Assembly (NCBI GenBank): GCA_021845945.1
Contig: JAJZRD010000002.1
Span: 1 to 53,077, forward strand
DNA length: 53,077 nt
Direction: 5' to 3'
DNA from: Chloroflexota bacterium
GTDB taxonomy: Bacteria; Chloroflexota; UBA6077
Shown here: positions 15,890 to 24,650 of the stretch, in pieces
Layout of the letters: each line of letters starts with the position of its first letter
Numbering within the stretch: the stretch's first letter is position 1
The notes under the pieces: generated by a model
Seen by the model: only the letters and a program-made list of their open reading frames with translations
What the model was told of the DNA's origin: nothing
Database searches by the model: none
Made by a program: the position numbers and the translations under genes

Positions 15890-18238
15890 TCAGAGGGTGC
15901 GGTCCAACTCCTCCCGCACCGCTCGCGCAAGGGTCTGCAGCGTCACGGGTTTCGATAGGTAGGCACCAACCCCCTGCGCCTGAGCCTCGCGCACCCGGGC
16001 GGATTCCGCGAGACCCGACAGGAGGATTGCCCGCTGGCCGGGGTGGATCTCTCGTATGCGGCGGTAGGTTTCCGCCCCGTCGATGCCCGGCGGCATGACC
16101 ATGTCCAGGATCAGGAGATCCACCGGCCGCTCCCCGACCTGGGCGACCGCCTCTTCTCCGCCTGCCGCGACCGCCACCCGGTATCCCAGCTTCCCCAGCA
16201 GCCGGCTCACCAGCTCCCGCTCAAGAGGGTCGTCGTCCACCACCATGAGGGTCTCGGTTCCGCCCTTCACGGGATCGCCGGGGGTTTCATCTCCGGCTTC
16301 CCTGGAAATGGGCAGGTAGACGCTGAAGGTAGTGCCCTTGCCCACCTCGCTCTCCAGGTCCAGGCAACCCCGGTGGTCCTCCACTATCGCCTGAACCACG
16401 CTTAACCCCAAGCCCGAGCCGCGATGCCGGTCGGTTCGCTTGGTGGTGAAGAAGGCGTCGAAGATCCTATCCCGGATCTCGGCGGGAATACCGCAGCCGG
16501 TATCGCCGATAGTGAGGCGGACGTACTCGCCGGCCTCGATCCGGTTGTAGTGGCCGTAGGGTTGGTCCAGGTTGAGGTTCTCGGTCTTCAGGGTGACTAC
16601 CCCCACTTCTTGCATGGCCTCCCGAGCATTGGAAAGCAGGTTGGAGATCACCCTCATCAACTGGGCCGGGGCCCCGGCTACCGGCAGGAGATCGGGATCC
16701 AGATCCAGCTCCACCGCCAGTGTGTCGGGCCGATCCCCCATCTGCATCACAGCCTGCTGCACTAACCGGTTGAGGTCGGCGGGCTGTTGGGCGATGTGTC
16801 CCCGCCTGCCCAGGGCCAGCAGGTCCCGATTGATTTCGGCCATCCGGCCGGCGGCTTCCATCATAACGTCGCAGCACTGCGAGGCAGAGTGCCCTGGCGG
16901 CAGCTCCATCTTTATCAGCTCCGGATAGGCCAGTAGCGGAGATAGCAGGTTGTTGAAATCGTGTGCCACCTGCCCCGCTATTCGCCCGGCCGTTTCCAGC
17001 CGATGGGCCCGCAGAAGCCGCTCCTCCATCTGCTTCCGTTCGGTGACGTCCCTGGCTACGGTCACCACACCGACCACTTCTCCGGTCTCCGATCGAAGGG
17101 GCACTTTGCGCACGTGGCAGACCCTGGCATCGTCCTCCTCCTCGTAGTCCAGTACCGTGCCGGAACTCAGCACCCGGGAGTCCTCCTCCATTACCCGCGG
17201 GCCCTTCACCGGCCCATGCAGCTGCAGAGCCGTTTTCCCCTGGATCTCTTCCTTGGGCCGGCCCAGCCTCCGGGCCATCTCCGAGTTCACCAACAGGTAG
17301 CGCCCCTGAGCGTCCTTGACGTGGATGACGTCGTCCACCGCCTCGACCAGGGTCCGGTACAGTGTCTCGCACTGGCGCAGCGCCTCCTCGGCCGAATAGC
17401 CATGGATCTCTTCCGCGCCTCGGTTCCGGAAGAGCACCTTCCCGCCGCCGTCGGCGCAGATGATGGCATCCTTCGTCGTCTGCGCGACGGAGCGCAAGGT
17501 GATGCCCCGGTACACCAGGTAATAGGAGAGGACTTTGAAGAGATGGCCCGCAGAGTCCATTATCCCGTGGGGATCGGAGTCCAGGGTGAGACTCAACTCG
17601 GAAAGGATCGTGGCCACCATGGCACCGGTCAGCAGGAGATAGGCCGAGGGATCGACCTGGTGCCGCCGAGACCGTAGTCGCAGCAGGGCAACGAGTACCA
17701 GAAGGACGACGAGGTACTCGCCGGCAATCTCGAAGGGAGTCAGCCCCTTCCCCTCGACGAAACAGACCGGAAAGGCCTGGATCCACAGTATGCAGGCCAG
17801 CAGGCCTCCGGTAACGACGGCGTACAGCGAGAGGACGACAAGCCGCGGGAACTCCCGCCGGAGAAAGAAAGTGGCCAGCAGGAGGGATACCGCCTCGACG
17901 AACCGTCCGGCTATCCAGAACTGAGTGGGGACGTTCAGGTCGTAGGCCGGGTACTCGCCCATACCCTGGTAGGTCAGCAGGTGGGCGAAGTCGAGAAGAG
18001 CAACGAAGGGAAAAGTATTGCCCAGGAACAGCGAGAAGCCGTTGCTCGAGTCGCTGGGAGCCCTCGTCGCCAGAGCCCAAATGGAGACGGCGACTGCGAT
18101 GCCGAATCCTTCGACCGCGGCATGAAACAGAGGGTAACCATGGGTTGCCGCAATATGGAGGGCGAGGCCCGCGAGGAGGGCGGCCGCCAGCGCTGGGGTC
18201 CCCCAGACCCGGCAGCCGGGTTGCTCAACAGTTCTCAC
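15890..18238 (-). CDS. MASE3-PAS hybrid histidine kinase with C-terminal receiver
   Basis: ~782 aa from GTG 18238 (AGGGG upstream), which places the first membrane helix near the N-terminus; ATG 18418 would add a non-conserved 60 residues. Order: MASE3-type membrane sensor with ~7 helices (~15-240), including FPFVALLDFAHLLTYQGMG; a short PAS-like segment and a full PAS (~280-400, ending VARDVTERK); HisKA with H in AGQVAHDFNNLLSP; HATPase with intact DTGCGIP and GSGLGLSVV; receiver (~660-780) with DDDP, LILDMVMPPGIDG (phospho-Asp) and SKP. The DFNNLL class usually passes phosphate to its own receiver. No output regulator is adjacent. Confidence 0.88.
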   Translation of the reverse strand: MRTVEQPGCRVWGTPALAAALLAGLALHIAATHGYPLFHAAVEGFGIAVAVSIWALATRAPSDSSNGFSLFLGNTFPFVALLDFAHLLTYQGMGEYPAYDLNVPTQFWIAGRFVEAVSLLLATFFLRREFPRLVVLSLYAVVTGGLLACILWIQAFPVCFVEGKGLTPFEIAGEYLVVLLVLVALLRLRSRRHQVDPSAYLLLTGAMVATILSELSLTLDSDPHGIMDSAGHLFKVLSYYLVYRGITLRSVAQTTKDAIICADGGGKVLFRNRGAEEIHGYSAEEALRQCETLYRTLVEAVDDVIHVKDAQGRYLLVNSEMARRLGRPKEEIQGKTALQLHGPVKGPRVMEEDSRVLSSGTVLDYEEEDDARVCHVRKVPLRSETGEVVGVVTVARDVTERKQMEERLLRAHRLETAGRIAGQVAHDFNNLLSPLLAYPELIKMELPPGHSASQCCDVMMEAAGRMAEINRDLLALGRRGHIAQQPADLNRLVQQAVMQMGDRPDTLAVELDLDPDLLPVAGAPAQLMRVISNLLSNAREAMQEVGVVTLKTENLNLDQPYGHYNRIEAGEYVRLTIGDTGCGIPAEIRDRIFDAFFTTKRTDRHRGSGLGLSVVQAIVEDHRGCLDLESEVGKGTTFSVYLPISREAGDETPGDPVKGGTETLMVVDDDPLERELVSRLLGKLGYRVAVAAGGEEAVAQVGERPVDLLILDMVMPPGIDGAETYRRIREIHPGQRAILLSGLAESARVREAQAQGVGAYLSKPVTLQTLARAVREELDRTL

Positions 18239-18445
18239 AATTGCCCCTCGGTGATCTGTGGCGACCGCAAAGCACTCCCCCCTTCCCCTCAGGCCGTCCA
18301 ATAGTTGGGCTCCAACCTTCAGATCGGGTGCCGGCGATGGAGAAATGGCCATCAGGGGGAAAAGTTGGAGACCAGCGGCCTGGCTCTCAGGCTCGTCTTG
18401 GGAGATGGGCGGAAGCATACCAGTTGTGGAGAAGCGAACTGGCCA

Positions 18446-18480
18446 CGGAGGAGGCGGCAGGGGTGTTGCCGCCTCCTCCG
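18446..18480 (-). terminator. Terminator of the chemoreceptor gene
   Basis: A 14-bp perfect stem (CGGAGGAGGCGGCA and complement) with a 7-nt loop lies 50 nt past the minus-strand stop at 18532. It also separates that gene from the hybrid kinase. Confidence 0.7.
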
Positions 18481-18531
18481 CGCCGTAGCAGCAGCTCCTC
18501 CGACGGCCACGCGTCGTGAAGCCGCTGGGAA

Positions 18532-20613
18532 CTATCCCGCTGCCACGGACCTGAGCTTGGGCTGCTTGGGGGCCCCATCCGCCGCCCAATCGTCACTGCG
18601 GCGCTTCATGATCACCCGGGCCTCCTCCCCCAGCTTAAACTGAGCCACGACGGCTTGAAGCTCCTCGGCCATCTGCGCCAGCTCCTCGGCCTGGGCCACC
18701 ATCTCCTCCGCCTGGCCGTTCATCTCCTCGGTGGAGGCGCTCACCTCCTCCGCGGCGGCGCTGGTCTCCTGGCTGACCGCGGCGATCTTGTCGACAGACC
18801 CACCTACCACCTGGCCGGAGGCGGCCATCTCCTGGGTGGCGGCGGTGGACTCCTCCACGACCGCCGAGATGGAGTCCATGAGATCGACCACCTGCCGAGA
18901 GGCAGCCTCCATCTCCTGGACGGCAGAGGCGATGTGAGTCATCTGGCTCGCGGACTCCTGGACCGAGGAGAGGATGTTCTTGAGGGCATCACCGGCTTCC
19001 TCCGCCAGTCGAGCGCCCGCCTCCACCTCCTGCGTACCCTGAGCCATCGCCTCCACGGCTTCCTGAGTTCCCCCCTGGACCTGAGCGATCAGGTCGGCGA
19101 TCTCCTTGGTGGAGCGGCTGCTTCTCTCGGCCAGCTTCCTCACCTCGTCGGCGACGACCGCGAAGCCCCGGCCGTGCTCCCCCGCCCTCGCTGCCTCGAT
19201 GGCGGCGTTGAGGGCCAGCAGGTTGGTCTGCTCGGCGATGTCGTCGATGGCCTCCACGATGGAGCCGATCTGCTCCGAGTAGTTGCTCAACTCCCGGATC
19301 TTGGCTGCCGCGCTGGAGGTGGTGGCCTTGATCGCCGCCATGCCCTGGGCGGTCTTGTGGACCGATTCGGCCCCCGAAGAGGCAGCCCGGTGGGTTCCCT
19401 CAGCAGCCGTCGAGACCTCGTTGGAGGCACTGGCCACACGGGAGATGGAGCTACCCAACTGGGCGACGGACGCCGAGGCCTTTTCCACGGACTTGGCCTG
19501 ATCCTGGGCCCCCCTGGCGATCTGGTCGATGGCACGGGACAACTGGCCCATCGAGGAGGAGGTCTCCTGGGTGGCCGAGGCCTGCTCTTGGCTCCCGCGG
19601 GCGACCTGCTGGATGGTGGTGGCTATCTGCTGAGTGGCGGAACTCGTTTGCTCGGAGGCCGCCGACAACTGCTGGCTGGCCTCGGTGAGGGACTGGGCCG
19701 AGGCGGAGACGCTTCCCACCATCTCCCGCAGATTGGCGATCATCCGCTCGAAGGCGATGCCCAGGGCGTCCCTGTTGGATCGAGGGGCCACCTGCTGGGT
19801 AAGGTTGCCCCGGGACACTGCTTCAGCCACCTCGGCCATACCCCGGACGTACTGGATCATGTTGCGGAAGGAATCGGCCATCTGGCCGATCTCGTCACCA
19901 GACTTGACCTTGATCTCCTGCTCGACGTCCCCCTGAGCCAGCCCGTCGGCCGCCTTGGCCATGGCCCTGACCCCGTTGGCGATAGCTCCCGAGAGGAAGA
20001 AGGCGATCCCGAAGCCGACCAGAACCGCCAGAACCACCAGGCCCACCATCTGCACGCGGGCACCTTCGTACGTGGCGACGCCATGGCTCTCCGAATCGTC
20101 GGCCTCTTTCACGTTCATTTCGATCAGCTTGTCCAGGGCGTCCGCCACCGGCACCAGCTTATCCCGCGCTGCCCCTTGGAAGAGGGTCAGCGCCTCTTGG
20201 TCCTTGCCCTCTTTCTTGAGTTGGAGAACCGTGTCCCGGTCCGCCTTGTAGGCGGACCACGCCGTGTTGAACTTTGATACCATCTCCTTCTCGGCTGGGA
20301 GCAGCTTCGCCTTGCCGTACTTGTCCATGTTCTCCAGCATGGTCTTGTCGTAGGCGGCGATCTTGCTCTCCGCTTCGGCTATCTTTGCCTTGTCCTGGGC
20401 CACCAGGGCCTCCAGGATGTTGACCCTCATCCGGTGAAGGCTTTCGGCGGCGTTGTCCATCTCTTCGATGGGCAGCAGGCTGTCCTCGTACATGGAGGTC
20501 ATCAGCCCGCTAACCATCCCGAGGTTGGAAAGGCTGATCGCGCCGACTACGGCCATCAACACCAGGACGGCGGCGAAGCCCAACAGCATCTTGGCTCGCA
20601 CGGAAAACCTCAT
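18532..20613 (-). CDS. Methyl-accepting chemotaxis protein
   Basis: 693 aa. TM1 (~10-30, [19 protein letters not shown]), a four-helix-bundle (4HB_MCP-type) extracytoplasmic sensor (~31-185), TM2 (~188-210), HAMP plus a second HAMP-like region (~210-310), then a long coiled-coil signalling domain (~320-675). The conserved hairpin tip reads [19 protein letters not shown] followed by [18 protein letters not shown], which binds CheA/CheW. No CheR-tethering pentapeptide is at the C-terminus, and no che genes are in the window. The ligand is unknown. Its start region faces the orphan regulator at 20920 across an AT-rich repeat. Confidence 0.95.
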   Translation of the reverse strand: MRFSVRAKMLLGFAAVLVLMAVVGAISLSNLGMVSGLMTSMYEDSLLPIEEMDNAAESLHRMRVNILEALVAQDKAKIAEAESKIAAYDKTMLENMDKYGKAKLLPAEKEMVSKFNTAWSAYKADRDTVLQLKKEGKDQEALTLFQGAARDKLVPVADALDKLIEMNVKEADDSESHGVATYEGARVQMVGLVVLAVLVGFGIAFFLSGAIANGVRAMAKAADGLAQGDVEQEIKVKSGDEIGQMADSFRNMIQYVRGMAEVAEAVSRGNLTQQVAPRSNRDALGIAFERMIANLREMVGSVSASAQSLTEASQQLSAASEQTSSATQQIATTIQQVARGSQEQASATQETSSSMGQLSRAIDQIARGAQDQAKSVEKASASVAQLGSSISRVASASNEVSTAAEGTHRAASSGAESVHKTAQGMAAIKATTSSAAAKIRELSNYSEQIGSIVEAIDDIAEQTNLLALNAAIEAARAGEHGRGFAVVADEVRKLAERSSRSTKEIADLIAQVQGGTQEAVEAMAQGTQEVEAGARLAEEAGDALKNILSSVQESASQMTHIASAVQEMEAASRQVVDLMDSISAVVEESTAATQEMAASGQVVGGSVDKIAAVSQETSAAAEEVSASTEEMNGQAEEMVAQAEELAQMAEELQAVVAQFKLGEEARVIMKRRSDDWAADGAPKQPKLRSVAAG

Positions 20614-20746
20614 TGGTATCAGTTCCTCCCCATCTTAATTACTGCGTCCGAGTTGGGGTTCCCAAAACGGACCCCGGGGGCCCGGGCACAGTAATACACC
20701 ATCGGCACCCCAACCACCGGATCGTAGAGAAAAGGGCCTCTCCCAC

Positions 20747-20786
20747 ATTAACAATCGGTAATGACTATCATTAACAACTGTTAATC
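20747..20786. promoter_or_regulatory. Pho-box-like direct repeats between chemoreceptor and orphan regulator
   Basis: ATTAACA (20747), GTAATGA (20758), ATTAACA (20770) and GTTAATC (20780) recur at ~11-bp steps, like the stronger array before pstS at 25705. The second step is degenerate. Either divergent gene could be controlled. Confidence 0.4.
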
Positions 20787-20820
20787 TTCCTTTCAGAAGC
20801 CGCCCGTACGCCCGCTCCGC

Positions 20821-20829
20821 TGCTATAAT
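20821..20829 (+). promoter_or_regulatory. Extended -10 promoter of the orphan regulator
   Basis: TGCTATAAT, a perfect extended -10, ~90 nt upstream of GTG 20920. The same nine bases precede phoB at 30598. Confidence 0.6.
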
Positions 20830-20919
20830 GGTCTGCTTCGGCCTCTCCGAGAGCTCCGGCAGCTCCCCGCTGCAACCACGTCACCCCGTCTCTGGTAGAA
20901 GGGAATCAAGGGAGCCAAG

Positions 20920-21630
20920 GTGACCAAGATCCTAGTGGTGGACGACCAGCCTCTGCTGTTAGACACCCTCCGCCGAGTCCTTGGCACAGTCGGCTTCGAG
21001 GTGCAGACCGCCGACGACGGCGAATCCGCCCTGAGGCTGGCGCGAGAAGAGCGCCCCGATCTGATCCTCCTGGACGTCGTACTACCGACGATCAGCGGGC
21101 TGGAGGTATGCCGCATCTTGAGGAAGGACAGCTCGGTGCCGATCTTGATGCTCACCGCCATGGACAAGGAAGTGGACAAGGTGGTCGGGCTGGAGATGGG
21201 GGCAGACGACTACCTGACCAAGCCTTTCAGCGTGCGAGAGCTGCTGGCGCGGGTGAAGGCACTGCTCCGGCGGGTCGAATGGGGACAATCGCTGGAGGAA
21301 ACGGCGGCCTGCGCGGAGCCGGTGGTGGTCAGCCGATTGAGAGAGAACGGCGTGGAGGTAGACCTGGTCTCACGTAGGACCGTCCGCACGGGTGTCCCCG
21401 TCGACCTGAAACCGAAGGAGTTCGACCTGCTGGCTTTCCTGATGCACCATCGGGGGCAAGCCTTCCCCCCTGGACAGCTGCTGACGGAGGTGTGGGGGTA
21501 CCAGGACACCTCCGACACCCGGACGGTGGTCGTCCACATCCGGCGGCTCAGGGAGAAGCTGGAGAACGATCCCTCCCAACCGAAGCTGATCCAGACGGTG
21601 AGGGGCGTGGGGTATCGCTTCTGGCAGTAG
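20920..21630 (+). CDS. OmpR/PhoB-family response regulator (orphan)
   Basis: 236 aa. Receiver domain (1-~120): acidic pair VVDDQ, phospho-Asp in DLILLDVVLP, TAMD and KPFS with the conserved Lys. Winged-helix DNA-binding domain (~140-235): [52 protein letters not shown]. It closely resembles the window's PhoB (30629) in order and motifs, so it may be a paralogue, but no kinase is adjacent. GTG start with GGGAG upstream. A palindromic repeat overlaps its stop codon. Confidence 0.93.
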   Translation: MTKILVVDDQPLLLDTLRRVLGTVGFEVQTADDGESALRLAREERPDLILLDVVLPTISGLEVCRILRKDSSVPILMLTAMDKEVDKVVGLEMGADDYLTKPFSVRELLARVKALLRRVEWGQSLEETAACAEPVVVSRLRENGVEVDLVSRRTVRTGVPVDLKPKEFDLLAFLMHHRGQAFPPGQLLTEVWGYQDTSDTRTVVVHIRRLREKLENDPSQPKLIQTVRGVGYRFWQ

Positions 21631-21678
21631 AGACGCGACACGTCGCGTCTGCACCACCATGGTGTGCCGCGTCTCTAC
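21627..21678. repeat. GTAGAGACGCG palindromic repeat, copy 1
   Basis: GTAGAGACGCG and CGCGTCTCTAC arms enclose a nested GACGCGACACGTCGCGTC hairpin and a CACCACCATGGTGTG hairpin. It lies between convergent genes and probably terminates both. Relatives are at 31318 and 42721. Confidence 0.75.
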
Positions 21679-22562
21679 CCTTTGAAGGAGCCCTGCAGCA
21701 GCTCCAGAAAGGCCGACAGGACCGGCGACAGATGCTTGTCCCGGTGCAGCAGGGTCAGGAAGGGCCGGGTCAGCCGGAGTCCACGCACCTGCACAGCCTT
21801 GAGGGCGCCGTACTGGAGCTCCAGGTCCACCGTGGCCCGGGAGACGATGGCAACCCCCAGCCCCGCCCGAACCGCCCGCTTGAGGGCCTCCGGGCTCCCC
21901 AGCTCGAGGGCCGGCTCCACCCGCACCCCCTGCTCCGCCAGCCGCCCCTGGACGATCTCCCGGGTGCCCGAGCCCGGCTCCCGCTCCAGGAAGGGCTCCT
22001 CCGGCAGATCCCCTACCGCCACCCACCCTCTCTCCGCCCATCGATGGCCGGGCGGGACGATCAGCACCAGCTCGTCGGTGTGGAAGGGTCGGGTCTCCAG
22101 CTCCGGATCGCTCACATCGGCCTCCACCAGCCCCAGGTCCAAGGTACCCCCCGCCACCTGCTCCGCGATCCGGTGGGTGGGCGCGATGTCCAGCACCAAT
22201 CGCACCCCAGGGTGGGAGCGGCGGAAGGCGCCGAACAGCTCGGGAAGCAGGTAGTTGCCGATGGTCAGGCTGGCGCCCACCACCAGCTCACCGGAATCCA
22301 ACCCCCGGAAAGCCGCCATGGTCCTGCGGGCGGCCTCAGCCTGGGTGAGGATGCGGGAGGCGTAGGCCAGCATGGACTTCCCCTCCTGAGTGAGCAGCAC
22401 CCTCCTGCCCAGCCGCTCGAAGAGTCGCACCCCCAGCTCCCTCTCCAGGGCCTTTACCTGCATGCTGACGGTTGACTGAGTGAGGAAGATGCTCTCGGCG
22501 GCCCTGCTGAACCCCCCCTCGGTGGCCACAGCGTGGAAAGAGCGCAGCTGCTCGAAGTTCAC
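21675..22562 (-). CDS. LysR-family transcriptional regulator (CysB/CbbR-like)
   Basis: 295 aa. N-terminal winged helix-turn-helix (MNFEQLRSFHAVATEGGFSRAAESIFLTQSTVS... with the family LTQEGK turn), then a periplasmic-binding-protein-type effector domain (~90-290) including LVVGASLTIGNYLLPELFGAFRRSHPGV, a form common in CysB/CbbR/RbcR-type regulators. LysR proteins usually control the divergent gene; here that is the small ORF-TauE-DUF1634 set, so the effector may be a sulfur compound or organic acid. The 210-nt divergent region holds a direct repeat ATTATATC x2 (22592-22608) and TATCGAT/ATCGATA half-sites. Confidence 0.92.
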   Translation of the reverse strand: MNFEQLRSFHAVATEGGFSRAAESIFLTQSTVSMQVKALERELGVRLFERLGRRVLLTQEGKSMLAYASRILTQAEAARRTMAAFRGLDSGELVVGASLTIGNYLLPELFGAFRRSHPGVRLVLDIAPTHRIAEQVAGGTLDLGLVEADVSDPELETRPFHTDELVLIVPPGHRWAERGWVAVGDLPEEPFLEREPGSGTREIVQGRLAEQGVRVEPALELGSPEALKRAVRAGLGVAIVSRATVDLELQYGALKAVQVRGLRLTRPFLTLLHRDKHLSPVLSAFLELLQGSFKG

Positions 22563-22573
22563 CCCTCGCCTCC

Positions 22574-22621
22574 TATCGATTAGATGGATGGATTATATCA
22601 ATTATATCTGCTTGATCGATA
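22574..22621. promoter_or_regulatory. AT-rich LysR target region
   Basis: The divergent spacer has ATTATATC twice in tandem (22592, 22601), flanked by TATCGAT (22574) and ATCGATA (22615) in inverted orientation. This is the likely LysR binding and autoregulation site. Inference from position and symmetry. Confidence 0.4.
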
Positions 22622-22647
22622 CTGCCCGGACCCATAGAATGTCGGTG

Positions 22648-22755
22648 GAGGGGCAAAGCCCCTCGGCTCGTAGGGCCGGTTGTCCAAGCCTGGAGAAATC
22701 CACCGCGAAGTGAGCCGACAGAGCCGGGTTTCCCTGGCCTCTCGGCTCGCTTCGC
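22648..22755 (+). other. Structured 5' leader upstream of the 102-aa gene
   Basis: GAGGGGC-AAA-GCCCCTC (22648-22664) is a tight hairpin. A second stem pairs GCGAAGTGAGCCGA (22705-22718) with TCGGCTCGCTTCGC (22742-22755), followed by GTTTTCG. It could be a repeat remnant, an attenuator or a regulatory leader. No known riboswitch class was recognised. Confidence 0.35.
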
Positions 22756-22774
22756 GTTTTCGAGGACTGAAGCC

Positions 22775-23083
22775 ATGAGAATCGCCTGGCCGACCCACAC
22801 ATGGTTCACCGGCACCAGCGATCTGGAGCGGGGCTGGCAGGAGCAGGTGATGCAAGAGGTGAAGCTGGGATCGCTCTCCGGTTTGAGCCGGCAGGAGATC
22901 GTCCGGCGGGTGGCCCAGAAGATGTACCGGCAGGACGCTCGTGATCTCGGCCCCCTGGTGGACCTCGGACTGTTCAGCTGGGAGATCTACCTCCGGGATG
23001 CCGAGCTGGCCGTGGATTGGCTGCTCCAGCAGCAGAGCAGCTCCGAAACGCCAGCCAAGAGAAACCAAGGGGTAGAGGGTTGA
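22775..23083 (+). CDS. Hypothetical protein (102 aa) before the TauE-like permease
   Basis: Unrecognised soluble protein, mostly helical by eye (DLERGWQEQVMQEVKLGSL, SRQEIVRRVAQKMYRQ, AELAVDWLLQQQ). No signal peptide or cysteine cluster. ATG start with GAGG upstream. Its stop TGA overlaps the TTG of the TauE/SafE gene (TTGA), so the two are translationally coupled and probably functionally linked. It begins the set controlled by the divergent LysR gene. Confidence 0.65.
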   Translation: MRIAWPTHTWFTGTSDLERGWQEQVMQEVKLGSLSGLSRQEIVRRVAQKMYRQDARDLGPLVDLGLFSWEIYLRDAELAVDWLLQQQSSSETPAKRNQGVEG

Positions 23084-23928
23084 CGGATCCCACCCATTTC
23101 CTTTTTGCAACCTTTGCCGTCTCCGTCCTGGCCGGCGTCCTGGGGTCGCTGCTGGGACTCGGTGGCGGGATCATCGTGATCCCGGCGCTGACGCTGCTGT
23201 TTGGTGTCGACATCCGCTACGCCATCGGAGCGAGTATCGTCTCCGTGATAGCGACCTCCAGCGGCGCCACCGTCTCTCACCTCAAGGAGAGCATCGCCAA
23301 CCTGCGGGTGGGCATGCTGCTGGAGACCGCCACCACCACCGGCGCCGTAGGCGGCGCCATGCTGGGGGCCTTCGTCACCGGCAGCATCCTCTACCTGATC
23401 TTCGCGGCGGTCCTCGCCTACTCGGCCGTTGCGATGTTTCACCGGCGCAACGCCGATAATACGCCCAATTTGGCCAACGATCGATGGTCACGGCGACTGA
23501 AGCTGAGAGGCCAGTTTCTGGACCGCGCCAACGGCCGGGTCCTGCGATATGGCGTGGTGGGGGTGCCTGCCGCCATGGCGTTGATGTGGATCGCCGGAGT
23601 GGTTTCGGGCCTGCTGGGCGTCGGCAGCGGCACTCTGAAGGTCCCCGCCATGGACCTAGCCATGAGGCTCCCCATGAAGGTATCCACGGCCACCAGCAAC
23701 TTCATGATCGGTGTGACGGCGGCCGCGGGGGCCGCCGTTCACTTCGCCCACGGAGACATAGTACCGTTGGTCGCGGCGCCCGTGGCCCTGGGGGTCCTGG
23801 TGGGGGCCTCCGGCGGGGCACGGCTTCTGGGCCGGGTCCAGAGCCATTCGGTACGGTTGCTCTTCGTCCTGGTCCTAGTCGTCATCTCGGTGCAGATGGC
23901 CGCCAGGGGCCTGGGGCTCACGGCTTGA
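23080..23928 (+). CDS. TauE/SafE-family membrane permease
   Basis: 282 aa from TTG 23080, which overlaps the upstream stop. About eight membrane helices in two homologous halves; each half carries the family's glycine-rich element (GSLLGLGGGIIVIPAL at ~20-35 and GLLGVGSGTLKVPAMDL at ~182-198) followed by ATSSGATVSHL / TATSNFMIGVTAAAGA. The family exports or imports sulfonates, sulfite, sulfoacetate and related organic anions. The DUF1634 protein follows 17 nt later, a frequent genomic partner. Substrate is not readable. Confidence 0.88.
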   Translation: MTDPTHFLFATFAVSVLAGVLGSLLGLGGGIIVIPALTLLFGVDIRYAIGASIVSVIATSSGATVSHLKESIANLRVGMLLETATTTGAVGGAMLGAFVTGSILYLIFAAVLAYSAVAMFHRRNADNTPNLANDRWSRRLKLRGQFLDRANGRVLRYGVVGVPAAMALMWIAGVVSGLLGVGSGTLKVPAMDLAMRLPMKVSTATSNFMIGVTAAAGAAVHFAHGDIVPLVAAPVALGVLVGASGGARLLGRVQSHSVRLLFVLVLVVISVQMAARGLGLTA

Positions 23929-23945
23929 GAGGGAGGTCAGACCCG

Positions 23946-24425
23946 TTGGCTTACGCAAGAAGGACCCGGTCATCGACGACGCTGGAGAGCGGCAGCCGGG
24001 TCACAGCCCAGAAAACCAAGGAACAGTTGCCCGTGTTGGAGGAAAAGGACCACGACCTTCAACTGGAGAAGGTGGTCGGCCACGTTCTGCGCTACGGATC
24101 CCTGGTGAGCGTCACAATCGTCGTGGTGGGCATCGCCATGATGGCGTGGTCCGCCCTGTTCCGTTCTCAGGGGCTTCCAGCGGTCCCGACGGCGGGGTAT
24201 GCCGCCCCCTTCCGCAGCCCGGCCGGTCTGCTGGCCGACTTGCGAGCCGGGGACCCTTCCGCCATGATCAGCATCGGGCTGATGGTGCTGATCGCCACAC
24301 CGGTCATCCGGGTGGCATCGACGGTGGTCTACTTCCTCCTCCATCGGGACAAGCCCTATCTGGCCATCACCAGCTTCGTCCTGCTGGTGCTGATCGCCGG
24401 CTTCCTCGTCGGAAGCGAGGGGTGA
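23946..24425 (+). CDS. DUF1634-type membrane protein
   Basis: 159 aa from TTG 23946 with GGGAGG 9 nt upstream. A polar N-terminus (~1-45, LPVLEEKDHDLQLEKVVGHVLRYG) leads into three membrane helices (~50-70, ~98-118 and ~128-150). The small three-helix form and position directly after a TauE/SafE gene match DUF1634. The function is unknown; it may be an accessory subunit of the permease. A dispersed palindrome follows. Confidence 0.75.
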   Translation: MAYARRTRSSTTLESGSRVTAQKTKEQLPVLEEKDHDLQLEKVVGHVLRYGSLVSVTIVVVGIAMMAWSALFRSQGLPAVPTAGYAAPFRSPAGLLADLRAGDPSAMISIGLMVLIATPVIRVASTVVYFLLHRDKPYLAITSFVLLVLIAGFLVGSEG

Positions 24426-24484
24426 ATTCGTAGTGCGGCACCTTGGTGCCGCTTTGGGAGGCGGCTTGACGCGGCGGGAATGCC

Positions 24485-24553
24485 GGGAGGGCGAGCCTCC
24501 TGGCGAGCCACCGGACAATCGCGAGGCCGGCTCGGCGGGAGCCTCGCCCTCCC
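24485..24553. repeat. GGGAGGGCGAG dispersed palindrome, copy 2
   Basis: Arms GGGAGGGCGAG (24485-24495) and CTCGCCCTCCC (24543-24553) enclose inner arms CTCCTGGCGAGCC / GGCTCGGCGGGAG. Related to 10585-10627. It lies in the spacer between convergent genes. The rest of 24426-24650 shows no gene. Confidence 0.65.
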
Positions 24554-24650
24554 GCAGAAACCCCTCGCCGTCGCGCTGCCCCCACCCTGGGCGTGCACGA
24601 CGTTTCGCACCGCCTTGGTTTGGGGCGGTGCCAAGCCACCGCACCCCAGG

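Noticed and set aside
18655..20277. 540-codon plus-strand frame opposite the chemoreceptor
   Set aside because: Gly/Leu/His low-complexity shadow of the coiled-coil gene; no domain and no ribosome site.
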